Source: Gerris lacustris
Lineage: Eukaryota > Arthropoda > Insecta > Hemiptera > Gerridae
Direction of reading: 5' to 3'
DNA length: 64,000 nucleotides
Assembly (NCBI GenBank): GCA_951217055.1
Contig: OX578276.1
Coordinates: forward strand, 153,831,482-153,895,481
Shown here: positions 1 to 11,618 of the stretch, one piece after another
Layout of the letters: each line of letters starts with the position of its first letter
Numbering within the stretch: the first letter of the stretch is position 1
The notes under the pieces: model-generated
Told to the model about the DNA's origin: nothing
What the model saw: the letters and a program-made list of their open reading frames with translations, nothing else
Databases searched by the model: none
Program-made: the position numbers and the translations under genes

Positions 1-1450
1 CTCCTAAATAAAAATATGACAAAACTATACATAACAACAATTACTGCACTCTTAAAGAGCTTTTCAACGATATGCTTCACGAAGGGTATTCATTACTTTG
101 ACCCCGTATTCATTACTTGTACCTTGTACCCCTGTGTACCAACATTTAAATTTCGAAAATTCATGTTGACACTGATTTTTTCTTCCTTTGAAGGTCAAGT
201 GTGGATTTTTTTATCGAGATCAGACTAAAACTATGGATTGTATAAAGAACATACACACATACGTTGACTTTTAGATATATTTTTCCATTTACCCCCGTAA
301 ATGCACGTAAAAACAATTATTGTACTCTTAAAGAGCTTTTCAACAGTATGCATCATGAAGGGTTTTCAACTTTGACATTTGTACCCCGTACCCCTGTGTA
401 CCAAAACTTAAATTTCGAACATTCATGTAGACAGAGATCTTCCCCTTGCTTTGAAGGTCAAGTGAGCAAATTTTCATCGAGATCGAATTAAAACTGTTGA
501 TTTGTATAAAGAAAATAAACACACTCACACATAAGTTGACTTATATAGATATACATTTCCATTTTACCCCCCTCCTAAATGAAAATATGACAAAAACGTA
601 CTTAACAACAATTAATGAACTCTTAAAGAGCTTTTCAACGATATGCATCATGAAGGGTATGCATTACTTTGACATTTGTACCCCGTACCTCTGTGTACCA
701 AAATTTTAATCTCGGAAAATCATGTAGGCAGTGACCTTCACCTTGTTTGGAAGAAAAAGAGTGTAAAAATGCATCAATTTGGGATAAAACTGTAGATTTG
801 TATAAAAGACATTCTCTCATATAGATACTCTTATTCTTTTATTTATAGATATAGCTATATTTTCCATTTTACCCCCCTCCTAAATAAAAATATGACAAAA
901 CTATACATAACAACAATTACTGCACTCTTAAAGAGCTTTTCAACGATATGCTTCACGAAGGGTATTCATTACTTTGACCCCGTATTCATTACTTGTACCT
1001 TGTACCCCTGTGTACCAAAATTTGAATTTCGAAAATTCATGTAGACCTTGATTTTCCCCTTGCTTTGAAGATCAAGTGTGCAAATTTTCATCGAGATTGG
1101 ACTAAAACTGTAGAGTTGTATAAAGAACAAATAAGATATAGCTATATTTTTCCATTTTACCCCCTCCTAAATGAAAATATGACAAAAGTGTACATAACAA
1201 CAATTACTGCACTCTTAAAGAGCTTTTCAACGATATGCATCACGAAGGGTATTCATTACTTTGACCCCGTATTCATTACTTGTACCCCGTACCCCTGTGT
1301 ACCAAAATTTGAATTTCGAAAATTCATGTAGACCTTGATTTTTTCCTTGCTTTGAAGGTCAAGTGTGCACATTTTCATCAAAATCGGGCTAAAACTGTAG
1401 ATTTGTATAAAGAACAAACACACACACACATACGTTGACTTTTATATATA
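1..1450 (+). repeat. Tandem array of ~280-305-bp units, five copies
   Basis: Five head-to-tail units begin near 1, 294, 572, 877 and 1164. Each starts with a C-rich run and CTCCTAAAT, continues through CTTAAAGAGCTTTTCAACG and CCCTGTGTACCAAAA, and ends in TCGAGAT...AAAACT plus a (CA)n/TA stretch. Units 1 and 4 are almost identical over their first 130 bp and differ more from units 2, 3 and 5, which suggests a multi-unit duplication. Short frames across it are not conserved between units, so I treat it as non-coding. Relatives lie at 24480-24990 and near 55940. Confidence 0.85.
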
Positions 1451-2489
1451 TAAGATTATTATTATATATTCTCAAATAAATGTATAATTTCTTCCATGAA
1501 AATGGAAGTATGGTGATACCCTCCAAAACGTGATTCCGAGATCTCTGTGAAGGAGGGGTCTTCCGAACCTGGGCATATCATTAAAATCCGTTTCATATAC
1601 ATATATGTCTGTGCGTACGTATGTATGTATGTACGTAAGTACGTTCGTTCCAAAATTTAAACCTTTATAACATCGCTTCAAGACATCGTATTGAGATGCA
1701 GTTTGCGGCATTTTTTAGAACTTTTGTCGGAAAAAACGGACGTTTCGGAGCTACAGTCACTTAAGCACGAAATCGGTCTGTCGACGATAACTTAGGCAAG
1801 AACAGTAGGCTTTATTTGATTTCAATTTTCTTTGGGGTATTATGTGTCCTATATGGCAGATTGTATCTATACTTCTTGAGCACAACGGTTTGGGGGATAT
1901 TGGCATTTTAGTGCTTTTTATAAAAAAAAAATTCGGGCAATTGTGTCCGTCCAGTTGATGGTATCCAAACAATTCTTGCGTTACATACGCAGCTTGTAGA
2001 CTACTTTTGAATGTTGAAGTTGCTTAATTTTATAATTTATTCCACAACATTTCATGGAAGTCAAATGTGGGATTTCCACACCGGTATTTTTATTCGAATT
2101 CTGTGAAATTTGAATGTAACTTAGATATTTTTAAGTGGTATATTTTAATGCAATTGTTCAATTAAACTAATTTGTCCGAAAAGAAGAAATAAAAATGATT
2201 TGCCGAATGTCACAGATAGCCCCAGATTAATTTCAACTGTCTGCGCTCTTTAAATGTTGCTAAATTGATACTTTAATTCATGTAAAAAATCAAAACAATT
2301 TTGACAGATTTAAGTAACGGGGGGAAAATTAAATGGATTTAATAATTATAGGTGGTAAAAGGACAAGATGAAGCGATGTGCCACACTAAGTGGTATAATA
2401 TTTTGAATAGAATCAAATCAATTAATAATAGCTGGATTCTAGTGCTTCGCTACGGAGTTTGTAATTTGTAAAGGCACAAAAATTCGATT
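1451..2489. other. Unassigned AT-rich intergenic DNA
   Basis: No gene, RNA or bounded element was recognised. There is a short (GTAC/TATG) simple-sequence patch near 1612-1650. Confidence 0.5.
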
Positions 2490-2745
2490 TTGAGATAATG
2501 ATGGATCTACACGTTTTGAGGTCCCCTTAGTCCAAAAAGTGGTTCCAAAAATGGCTGTCTGTCTGTCATCTGTCGTCTGTGCAGACGCCTGGAGCCTAAA
2601 CTACAGGGCCGACTTTGACCGAATTCGGCATACATATTCACAAAAATCACACAACGAGGCGAAATCGAGACATGAAATTTAGTTCAAAATTTGGGGGCGC
2701 TACCCCCCAAAAACTATGGGAAGATCTTTGTGAGACTCGGTGATC
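2490..2745 (+). repeat. Dispersed repeat fragment, copy 1 (related to 32735-33050)
   Basis: The order AAATTCGATTTTGAGAT, ACACGTTTTGAGGTCCCC, a (GTCT)n patch, CAGACGCCTGGAGCCTAAAC, GGCGAAATCGAGA and GGGGGCGC..CCCC is shared with 32735-33050 in the same orientation. No frame is maintained. Class unknown. Confidence 0.75.
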
Positions 2746-3295
2746 AGAGCTAGGAAGGGCACCGTTGTAAGTACAACTTTCGACAAAACCATCCAAATTT
2801 GCTTATAAATGAGATAAGTACTTTTAAAGATTATTAGTGCCAATTAGTGAGGCACATAACTTCCTCGTATCACATACTTTTACAAAACAATCAGTGTCTA
2901 CTCTATTTAATTTGTTCGCACCTTTTATTTTAAATTTACAAAACTTGTTTGGTTTACTTTTACCAATATAAGTATCATGTTAGCAATATTTAATGAGTGC
3001 AGATATTAATCTAGGGCCATTTGCTGGCTAATTTCGATAAACAAACTAACAATATCAGATAAGATATAGGTGTATATAAATGTATGTTTGTACGCATGCG
3101 GAAAAAAACTTATATGGGACCGACAATAAGCAAATAATGACCTACAATGTAAATTTAATTAAATCTGACAAGTAGTTTTTAAGATGTGTGCTTTTGCTTT
3201 CGCTTTTACCACCAATTATTGTTAAATTTATTTAATTTCCCCACCGATTTTAAATATGTCAAAATTGTTTTGATTTTTACTGGTCTTAAATTACT
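2746..3295. other. Unassigned AT-rich DNA
   Basis: No supported feature was seen. Confidence 0.5.
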
Positions 3296-3573
3296 TTGCT
3301 TTGTAAGTTTCATCGCACATTTCCGTTTCCCCAATTTTGAACCACTTATCGTCATTCATTCTTCCCCCAATTTTGCAAATAGATACAACTAAGGTGAAGA
3401 ATACAGAAACACACACAAAAAAAAAAAAATAAATAAAAAAAATAATAGCGTCAAATTTATTTGCTTTTTAAGTTTCATCGCACACCTATTACCCCAATTT
3501 TGAACCACTTGTCGTCATTCAATCTTCCCCAAATTTTGCACATAGATACAACTAAGGTGAAGAATACAGAAAC

Positions 3574-3630
<57 letters not shown>
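3296..3630 (+). repeat. Two tandem ~140-bp copies, each ending in an A-rich tail
   Basis: A segment with AGTTTCATCGCACA, CCCCAATTTTGAACCACTT and ATACAACTAAGGTGAAGAAT occurs at about 3296-3412 and again at about 3467-3572. Each copy is followed by an A-rich tail, a short one near 3410-3445 and a pure run of more than 50 A near 3575-3630. Repeated poly(A)-tailed units suggest retroposition or a short non-LTR/SINE family. I see no pol III boxes, so the class is open. Confidence 0.65.
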
Positions 3631-3633
<3 letters not shown>

Positions 3634-3888
3634 GAAAATAAGACCAGTTTTGAAAAAGTGGCATTTTTATATTAATTATTTTACGTGAATTGAAGTATCA
3701 ATTTAGCAAAATTAAAAAGTGCAAACGGTTGAAATTAATCTGGGGCTATCTGCGGGCCACTTTCGACCAACAATCCAAATTTAATAAAAAGCAGATGAGT
3801 ACTTTTGAAGATATAGGTGTAAATAAATGTGTTTTTTGTGCATGTGGAAGAGAAACAAATGGGCGTAGAAGATTTCAACTTGTATTGG

Positions 3889-4115
3889 CTAATTATGGCC
3901 TACCATCCAAATTTCATTAAAATCAGATGAGTAGGTTTTAGGATATTTTGGCTCCCTAATATTGAGCGACAGGCCGATACACACTGCCACGAAACCAAAA
4001 GTGTTCCCTGATGTCTGAAACGGATTTCTATATTGAAACTTTTGAAATCGGAGTAATAAAAAATGTTTTTTTTTTTCCTGATCGACCACATATAGCTTCC
4101 GTTACATTCGGTAAA
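3889..4115 (+). repeat. Dispersed repeat fragment of the 'GGATTTCTGTCTTGG' family
   Basis: It shares GTTCCCTGATGTCTGAAACG, a diverged GGATTTCTGTCTTGG block and CTTCCGTTACCTTCGGTAA with 35400-35560, 48829-48985 and 58265-58397. In most copies the block follows a (GACA)n tract. No open frame is conserved among copies. Confidence 0.75.
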
Positions 4116-5164
4116 CTTGTAAGCAATAATACACTCTGCAGAAGCACGGGAATCAAGGTTTTACTACGTATATGAGAGGTAAAGAATAAATAAAGTTGTT
4201 GATAATTTGTAAGTATGTACATCATAGAGCTCAATGCTAAGAAAATAATGCAGGTATAATATATATGAGTTAGTATACAGTGGACAAGGATATAGAAGCA
4301 GTGTTACCCCTGTCTAGTGAAAACAGTAGGAAGGTTATTGTTGTGGAAAGGAAAACACTGCGCTTTTAGAATCTTTAGCTTCGAGAAACTGTTTACTTGA
4401 CCTGTCATACAACACAGATTTATTGGATTTTATCGTTTTCACATTTCCAAAAGAATCTCAAATCTGTTTAAATCATTCATCATAAATCTCTTAGATGTTA
4501 TTTTCAAAAATTCCTTTCATCTATCAATGAACTATGACTGCGATACGTAAACTTATTTATAAACCTTTATCTACCCTGTCCTTAATACTACTAGTGATGC
4601 GGTGCATAAAGAACTCGCGAAGCTTGTGGTCTTATATCACCCAATACTATGTTTTCAAGCAGGATAATTTTTCGGTGAAAACCTAACATATTCTCATAAC
4701 CTAACATATACATATTCTCTTTTCAACCTGAAAAGAGCTTTAAAATTATTTTACGTAACACAGCATATTATAAGAATAAGCTTACTTTTTAACACCTTCA
4801 ACCTTTATCTCGGTCACATTTGTTGCAAAACTTTTGTACAAATAGTTACATATTCATTTGCTACTCATAAAACCATTGAAAACAATGGCGTGGCATGCTG
4901 ATTACAACTTCCTCTTTAATTGTCTTTCTTATTGGCCCCATTCTTAACATTTAAAATTGGCAAACGAAGCCGAGATACTGTGAGACGAATTTAATTTCGT
5001 ATTAATTCGCAACTTCTCGGTAGCTAAAACTATTTTCCTTTCATCCGTACATAATCCTTATTCAATAAAGTTATAAGGGCTCACCACATTCACCTGTTTT
5101 TACCTACATAATCTTTCATTATTTAAATGATTGCCTGTTGTAAAAGTATTTTTCCATAATCTTT
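4116..5164. other. Unassigned intergenic DNA
   Basis: AT-rich with no recognised gene or bounded element. Confidence 0.5.
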
Positions 5165-5745
5165 ATTTAATAATATTAATGCAGGCTCGCTACGCTCGCC
5201 TGGTTATACAGAATTTGTACATAATATTATTGCAGGCTCGCTACGCTCGCCTGTTTATACTGCGTTTCTACATAATCTTTATTTAATAAGATTATTGCGT
5301 GGGCTCGCCTGTTTATATAGCATTTATATGTTATCTTTATTTAATAATATTAATGCAGGCTCGCTACGCTCGCCTGTTTATACAGCATTTCTACATAATC
5401 TTTATTTAATAAAATTATTGCGTGGGCTCGCTGCGCTCGCCTGTTTATATAGTATTTTAGGCTCGCTACCTTCACCTGCTTATACGGCGTTTCTACATAA
5501 TCTTTATTTAATAAAATTATTGCAGGCTCGCTACGCTCGCCTGTTATAAAATGATTTGTCCATGATTTTTATTTAATAATATTAATACCGGCTCGCTACG
5601 CTCGCCTGTTTCTAAAGCATTTGTAGTTAATATTTTATTTAATAAAATGATTGCAGTCTCGCTACGCTCGCCTGTTGTAAAAGTATTTGTACATAATATT
5701 TATTTAATAATATTAATGCAGGCTCGCTACGCTTGCCTGTTGTTT
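5165..5745 (+). repeat. Tandem array of ~60-75-bp units containing GGCTCGCTACGCTCGCCTG
   Basis: Eight or more units alternate a GC-rich core (GGCTCGCTACGCTCGCCTG, mostly intact) with an AT-rich spacer (CATAATCTTTATTTAATAA). The core resembles the CGAGCGTAGCGAGC tips of the foldback family at 61135-62491, so the array may have grown from such an end. Confidence 0.85.
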
Positions 5746-6060
5746 AGTCGTCAGCCATATTGAAAATATGAACTTTGAAATTTTATTAGTTACTTATTCT
5801 TTTTCTTCTCTTAAAGACCTTTAAAACGATGTATAACACATTATGCTGGCTAAAACTTTTTTTTAGTCGTCCAGCATATTGGCCGCCATCTTAAACATAT
5901 TAAATGTGAAATTTTAATAATTACATATTATTTTTCTTCCCTTAAAGATCTTTAAAACGATGTATAACACATTAAGCTGGGTAAAACTTTTTTCCTAGTC
6001 TTCCACCATATTGGCCGCCATCTTGAAAATATTTAGTGTGGAATTTTCAAAAACTATACA
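5746..6060 (+). repeat. Three tandem ~125-bp units
   Basis: Units begin with TAGTCGTC(C)AGCATATTGG near 5747, 5870 and 5996. Each contains CTTAAAGA(C/T)CTTTAAAACG and GTATAACACATTA. The last unit runs into a (CAAA)n-bearing segment ending near 6190. Confidence 0.75.
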
Positions 6061-6271
6061 CTTCTCACAAATGCTGAGATGCATATATGTGCCAAATTTC
6101 GTTGAAATTGATCAATTTTTACATCAGTTATCGTTAGACAAACAAACACACAAACAAACACACATACTTTTCAAATCCCAAGTCTCTGAAATGAAGAACT
6201 CACTGCGCTCGTTCAAAATCAAGATCCACATTATTATACTGGAATCTATGGCTGCCCTTCATAATAAATAA

Positions 6272-6850
6272 GTTTATCTACGATTGATAAGAAATATAAA
6301 CATTATATCTTTGTTTAGATGCGTAGAAAGTGATTATTTACGTACTTGCATTCATTGCGCATGCGCGTCTCATAGAACTGAACAATTCCTCTTCTTTACC
6401 ACACAGTGTGCGGTAAAGAAGAGGAATTCTTCAGCTTTACGCACGATTAGCAAGTTTTTTTACATTTAACAAAACTAATTTGCAGTTCTTTTATTAAAAT
6501 AACTGTTTATATCGAGTTTTTAGTGAAAAACAATAAGTGAATCAAGTGACTTTGACGAAAATGTGGAGAATAATACTCCTCCAGAAATAATTAATTCGGC
6601 AAAAAATACAACTCAAGAATTAATCCCATCTTTATCAAGAGAGAGATACGAACTTACATACAGCAAGTTTATTTTTTTCTGTATTTATAATTTAAATCTA
6701 ACAATCGTAGATAAATTACGGTAACTCGTGGGAAAAAGGCATTTTGCATTGCTCGTGTGGTTTTACAAACCTCGCTGTCGCTCGGGTGCAAACTCCACAC
6801 TCGCATGCAAAATGCTACTTTCCGCACTCGACGCGTAATGTACTATTAGC
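6272..6850 (+). mobile_element. Hairpin-bearing MITE, copy A
   Basis: This segment and 31985-32553 are about 90% alike end to end and differ in flanks. It opens with TTTATCTACGATTG, whose reverse complement recurs at about 6704-6717, and continues to TAATGTACTATTA. In the middle lies a perfect hairpin with arm AATTCCTCTTCTTTACC (about 6385-6430); copy B keeps the pairing but changes the loop. There is no transposase, so it is a non-autonomous element. Superfamily not assigned. Confidence 0.75.
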
Positions 6851-7081
6851 TTAGCTCAGTACCATTTATTGTACTTTAAAATTAATTTTCTGCACTTTAA
6901 TATTATATTTATTTTGCTTTCTAATAAACATGGTTTTACAAGTTTTAAAGTCCAAAAGGTTTTTAGAACGAAGTTTCTTATGACACGTTACAGCGACTGG
7001 AGCCCGGGAGTGAATCCGAAAAAACCGACCGTTTCAAAAACGACTGCCACGAAATCGACCGATGACGATAACTTGAGTTAA

Positions 7082-8060
7082 AGTTGACCGATTTAGTTTA
7101 AATTTGGTACACATGTTCATTTTTATGGTACACATGTTATCTGCCTAAGCTTTCGCGCACAACGCTCGAGTAAACGTAAGCTTCAAATGTAAAATTGGAA
7201 TTTTAGGAATTCTATTTTTAGCTATTCAATGAGACAAATAACTTTTTAAATAAAATGTTTTAGCAAAACTAACACTACCTATGAAGTGTTAAAGATCGCT
7301 AAACCTATTAATTAAAGTGGACCTAAAGGTTTAAAATAGAGAAAACAACGTTTTTACCTATATCTTACGTTCTAACGTAACGATTTTAATAATGGGAGCC
7401 TGGGTGGAGGCTAGAGCGCTTGCCTTGTGATAAGGCAAATTAAGCAGCCTAAAGCAGGGTCAGAAGATGGATGGGTGACCGCTTCTGACCACAGCTCTGG
7501 GGTCGATTCCTGGACCGGGAACCCCGCTCAATGTCCACCTAGCATTGTTTAAACAAATGGGAAGCTCCTCGAAAGAGTGGCGCCACCAGGTTTCGGCCTG
7601 AAAAACATGATGGTGACACTCTTGGTTGTAATACAGCCAGGAGGGGAGTCATGGTTAACGACCATATGGTCCCAAGGTGTGAAGATTTCGGTCCCTTACA
7701 CAGGTTTGTTCAATGGACCCACCTAAGTGGCCTGCATCTTTGGGTATAAAAGCCCCGAAGATTTTTCACCGAAGGTATTTTAATAAAACTTCATACCCAT
7801 CGTCTAACTAAAGTACAATTATTGGAACAGGCATGTAAAATTTCAACCTGATTCAAACAGAAGTTGTTGTGTAGTGAAGTGATATCTTTTATATTTTAAA
7901 TGAAGTAGGCCGGGGCTTGAGGGTTGGAATAGTCATGTTTCCTCGCTACTCGGCACGTTACTACAATCATCCTCTTTAACTATCAACTCATCATGATTAA
8001 CTACTTTCTCAATATTCAATACATATTTATTGCAAGTCGCTCGCTTCATTGATAAAAATT
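7082..8060 (+). mobile_element. Half copy of the large foldback family, split by a SINE
   Basis: 7082-7392 and 7787-8060 together match the left arm of the foldback at 61135-62491: TTGACCGATTTAGTT, AAAGATCGCTAAA, AGAGAAAACAACGTTTTTAC and ACGATTTTAATAAAACTTCA occur in the same order, with an AATATTCAATACATATTTAT segment at the far end. The element is interrupted exactly within ATTTTAATAA by the SINE at 7393-7776. No coding capacity. Confidence 0.75.
7393..7776 (+). mobile_element. SINE with 5S-rRNA-like promoter head (SINE3-type), 10-bp TSD
   Basis: The 384-bp insertion is flanked by a perfect 10-bp duplication ATTTTAATAA (7383-7392 and 7777-7786), and the uninterrupted site exists near 61620-61635. 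Positions 7439-7482 align without gaps to the internal promoter region of eukaryotic 5S rRNA: TTAAGCA at the start and TGGATGGGTGACCGC at the end are identical, at the spacing found in insect 5S. A B-box-like GGTCGATTCC follows at 7501-7510. The 3' part holds no poly(A) and no frame. The 5S comparison is from memory of the conserved RNA; the duplication is directly visible. Confidence 0.72.
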
Positions 8061-8469
8061 GATTTTCTTTTAATTTTGCCTTAACTCCGCTATGTGCAAA
8101 TAGTTAGTTACTTTTAATTTTGTCTCTTTTCAAACTCCTCCATGTATAAGTAGTTAGCATGGTATACACGTAGCAGTGTGATTTTTTTTTGGTATCACTT
8201 TACGTTTTGGAGGTAGTAGTTGGTTCAAGCAACCGAATTTAACAAAAAATATTAAAAGATTTAACTGATTAGATGAATTAATTGATATGCATCCAGTGCA
8301 AGACAGCAATAACCAAAACAAAATTAAAATATTTTATGAGCAAGTGTTTGTTTTTGTTGTTCGTAGAAAACAAGTGGCCTGTTGATAACTCACAATAATC
8401 GTGAAAAAAAAAAAGTTTCTTATTGAGCTTAGCGAAGCGAAGCTTTTATACTACACTTAGCATTTAGTT

Positions 8470-9360
8470 GGACACATACTCCTCCTGAACGGCTCTACCG
8501 ATCCGCACAAAATTTCTCTCTTCTATGTCCCGGTCCATCCCTCTTCAGTAACAATAGCTGCGTCCTAACATCTTCATTTTTACCATTCCGATATGACCTG
8601 AGTGTAGTTCTTGCAAAACCTGTCTTTCTAAAATTTCCGGTATACAGATTCTCCTTCCTCTGGACAAACAGCCATCTTGTAAAGTGTATTCGTAATTATT
8701 TAATCCGAGATGTTCTAGTGATACACCTGACATTAATTTAGCGTAGATTGTCTTGAGATAAGGGTCTGTTAATGTGTCTTTGGCAATTTGAGCCCTGTTT
8801 ATGTTTAAAGTATTAAGTTGGCATATTTGGAATTTAGCTGAATCGTCCATGAGTTGTGCACTTGGTGTCTCAAGTCTCAAAAGGAAATCTGGATAGGTAA
8901 TCTGCATTTCCATGTTGGCTCGACTGTGAAATCCAATCCGGATAAAAAGAGGGCATAATTTAATAACCGTGATGCTGATAGTGCTGGTAGAGAACGATGT
9001 GGGTGAAATATAGAAATTAGGGGCATATGATCAGTAACCATGATAAATTTCCTTCCGTAGAGGTAAGTGAACATTTTTTTTAGACCCCAATGAATAACAG
9101 TGACCTCTTTGTCGATCTGACTGTAATGATATTCACTCTTAGTTAACGACCGCGAGGCGAAGGAAATCGGCCTTTCCGAGCCATCGGGATACCTGTGTGA
9201 TATTACAGCTCCTAAGCCAACTGGTGACGCGTCTGTTGCTAAAATTAGCGGTAAATCCGGATCGAAGTGGGCTAAGATAGTTTCATTAGTAACAGCTTCT
9301 TTTATCTTTTGAAAACTATTTTCGCAATTTTTTGGACCAATGAAATTTATTTTACCTCTA
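8470..9360 (-). pseudogene. Gypsy RNase H and integrase zinc-domain remnant
   Basis: From about 9360 downward the minus strand reads an RNase H domain: LATDASPVGLGAVISHRYPD is the first catalytic-Asp block, SQIDKEVTVIHWGLKKMFTY the helix with the Glu, and FIMVTDHMPL the third-Asp block. After a frameshift near 8910 a linker leads to LQELHSGHIGMVKMK, the HHCC-type integrase N-terminus. The expected Trp codon near 8552 is TGA and the frame then decays (GMDRDIEE is still legible). On its own this is a broken C-terminal part of Gypsy pol. Confidence 0.88.
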
Positions 9361-10138
9361 GCGCCAGAGGGGAGAAAAAGTGAACTTTCCTCCCTAGTTT
9401 ACAGGGAGGGAAGTTACTCATTGCACCCAGTCGGGTTAATCAGGGAGTAATGAAAAATAAGGGAATCATGAACTCTCATGATTCCCTCCAATGTTGCCCT
9501 AGATAAAGCACAAGTAAATAAGCTTGGTGCTAATACACATTTTATTTACTAACTTTTATTTAATGTCTAGATCTATAATGTCATCTTTACACATGTCATG
9601 TAACCTCCACAACGATTGCCATAGTGATTCATCTGTAAAAGAAACAAACAAGTTAAAAGTGGAAACATAATTTCTAAATGTAGATTAACTAATCAATATT
9701 TAAATACATCAGTTGTCAACACCATTCAATACACGACTCAGCTTCCAGCTGATTCTCCCATTTAATTTTAGCAATAATTATTTGAAATTCAAATAATTAC
9801 TATCTATAATTTAATTTTAACGTGATTAAACTTATTTAGAGAATTGTTAATATTATATCTAACTATATATTTTTTTAAAAAATAAATATAAACCTATGTA
9901 TTTTTTTGTTGAATAACGTAATTTAAAATTAAAATCTTTCCATATTTTTTTCTCCCTTCTGGAGGTAAAATCTTGTACGTACCTTGGGAGTAAAAATCAC
10001 TTGCACCCTCGCGATAATTAACCCTCTCGGCTCAGCCTCGGGAGTGAACATTATGGTTGCCTCGGCTTCGCCTCAGGAACTAACTCATCGCTCAGGGTGC
10101 AATCACTTACTTTCCTCCCTTGGTGCGTAAATAACTAT
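9361..10138. mobile_element. Non-autonomous element inserted in the Gypsy RT/RNase H junction
   Basis: Gypsy coding sequence stops at about 9361 and resumes at about 10139, so the intervening ~780 bp is an insertion. Both ends carry thumb-like blocks with CCTCCCT/AGGGAGG and GGGAGTAA; near the right end are CTCGGCTCAGCCTCGGGAG and related GCCTCG repeats. The same architecture (AGGGAGTAAAGTAAG, GAGGCGAAGCCGA repeats, ACTGGAGATAA) occurs at 25632-27070 and partly at 50595-50935 and 59800-60180. I see no transposase and no clean TSD. Confidence 0.65.
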
Positions 10139-10930
10139 TCTTTTTTTAGTAAATTGTTTAAAGGTTTTAAAATAGTGGCAAGGTTGGGTATAAACTTGTT
10201 ATAATAGTTGGCAAGTCCAAGTAATGATCTCTTTAACATCCTGAGGTCGCTTCGTATTCGTTATGGCTTTAACTTTTTCCTTACTTTTATGTAGACCTGT
10301 TGAATCAATTATATGACCTAAATAATTGATACTTCTTTGGCAGAATTTACATTTGTCTCTGTTCAACCTGATGTTATTTTCTTTCATCTTTTTGAGTACT
10401 GTTCTTAGCCTATATAATAGTTCCTCGACCGTTGTTCGTTTTATAATAATATCATCAAAGAAGCATTTGGTTTTTGGTTCCCGATGTACATTGTAACAAT
10501 CTATCCATAAAACTTTGCCACCACTTTGACTCCGAACATCAACCTATTTACTTTAAAAATTCCTTTATATGTGCTTATTGTCTGTAACCGGGCACTTTTT
10601 TCATCCATTGATAAATATGTAAATAGACGTTTGATATATCAAGTGTACAAAAATATTTGCCTTTATTCATGGCGGCATATCCTCAGAATCGGGTACTTGA
10701 TATGTTGTATTACCTTGTTAAGGGTCAACTTGTAGTCCGCACACAGCCTAATAGATCCATTTGGTTTCATTACCGGAACTACTGGGGTGCCCCACTCCGA
10801 TTTTTTTATTTTGACATAAAATAGATAATCTTTCTATCTCGTCCTCAACTTTTTTTTAATAGGGAATGGAACTTGCCGTGGTTTAATGTATATAGGTTTT
10901 ATGTTTTCTTTTAAATTAAGATGTCCTTTT
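10139..10930 (-). pseudogene. Gypsy reverse transcriptase remnant
   Basis: Minus-strand fragments in different frames give [16 protein letters not shown] and KYPIPRIED (finger/palm blocks), CFFDDIIIKRT (the catalytic YxDD region, here FFDD), then KCKFCQRSINYLGHIIDSTG and LANYYNKFIPNLATILKPLN (thumb/connection). Order and spacing match Gypsy RT, but at least three frame breaks and several stops are present. The sequence is non-functional and is cut at 10138 by the preceding insertion. Confidence 0.85.
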
Positions 10931-10932
10931 TC

Positions 10933-11481
10933 TTATGGAATCAAGCCGACTCCTGGCTTAAAAAGCTCCTTAAATTCTTCTAATATACTGTCAAGTGTTT
11001 GAGTTCTATTTTCATTAAGGGCCTTAATGTCTGCCCAGTTAAACTTTATTTCTCTTAACCATTCCCTGCAGAATATCGCATCTACTTCTTTATTTATTAC
11101 GTATAATTTTCCGATAAACTTCATTCCCTTGTAATTGCAGTGTGCAAAGCTTACGCCCTTCGGTTTGAACGTCTCTCCTTTGTATGTTCTCAATTCCCCA
11201 TTAGTTCGATAAAGCTTACTTGGAAAGCCAAAACGTTTAAATTCTTGGTGTGAAATAGGTCTTAGAGCTGCACCAGTATCAAGCACCATATTTACAGTTT
11301 TTCCTTCAATTTCAACTTTAAGTACAAATTTATCACTTGAGTTTGACTGTACTATGTTGATATCGTGGATATTATTTTCTAATTCACAGTCATTATCCTC
11401 ATTAACTTGATAAGTATTTTTATTATGACCTTTAGTTAAAAATAAATTTGGTAATGTCCAATTTTCGTGCACTTGGCGCAA
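10933..11481 (-). pseudogene. Gypsy retropepsin region
   Basis: A 182-codon open stretch on the minus strand holds FVLKVEIEGKTVNMVLDTGA, the aspartic protease active site (LDTGA, catalytic Asp). Downstream is VDAIFCREWLREI in the place of the conserved I-G-R/D helix, in altered form. It follows the zinc knuckle after a one-frame shift and leads into RT, as expected for gag-pol. Probably a relic, since its neighbours are broken. Confidence 0.82.
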
Positions 11482-11618
11482 ACATTTTTAATAAATGCGC
11501 ATTTATCTGCACGATGCGTGGAGCCACATCGATAACAACGTCCTCTTAACGATTCCCAGCCGGTTCCAGAGATAGATATATTTTCATTTGGTTTGTTGAT
11601 TGCCAGTGTAGGTGTCAT
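11436..11618 (-). pseudogene. Gypsy gag zinc-knuckle fragment
   Basis: The minus strand reads CYRCGSTHRADKC, a CX2CX3HX4C knuckle one residue short of the canonical CX2CX4HX4C, then CAKCTKIGH, whose last Cys is lost at a frameshift near 11440. Two knuckles at the gag end are common in Gypsy elements. The segment is cut at 11621 by a younger insertion; the upstream gag continues at 13861. Confidence 0.8.
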
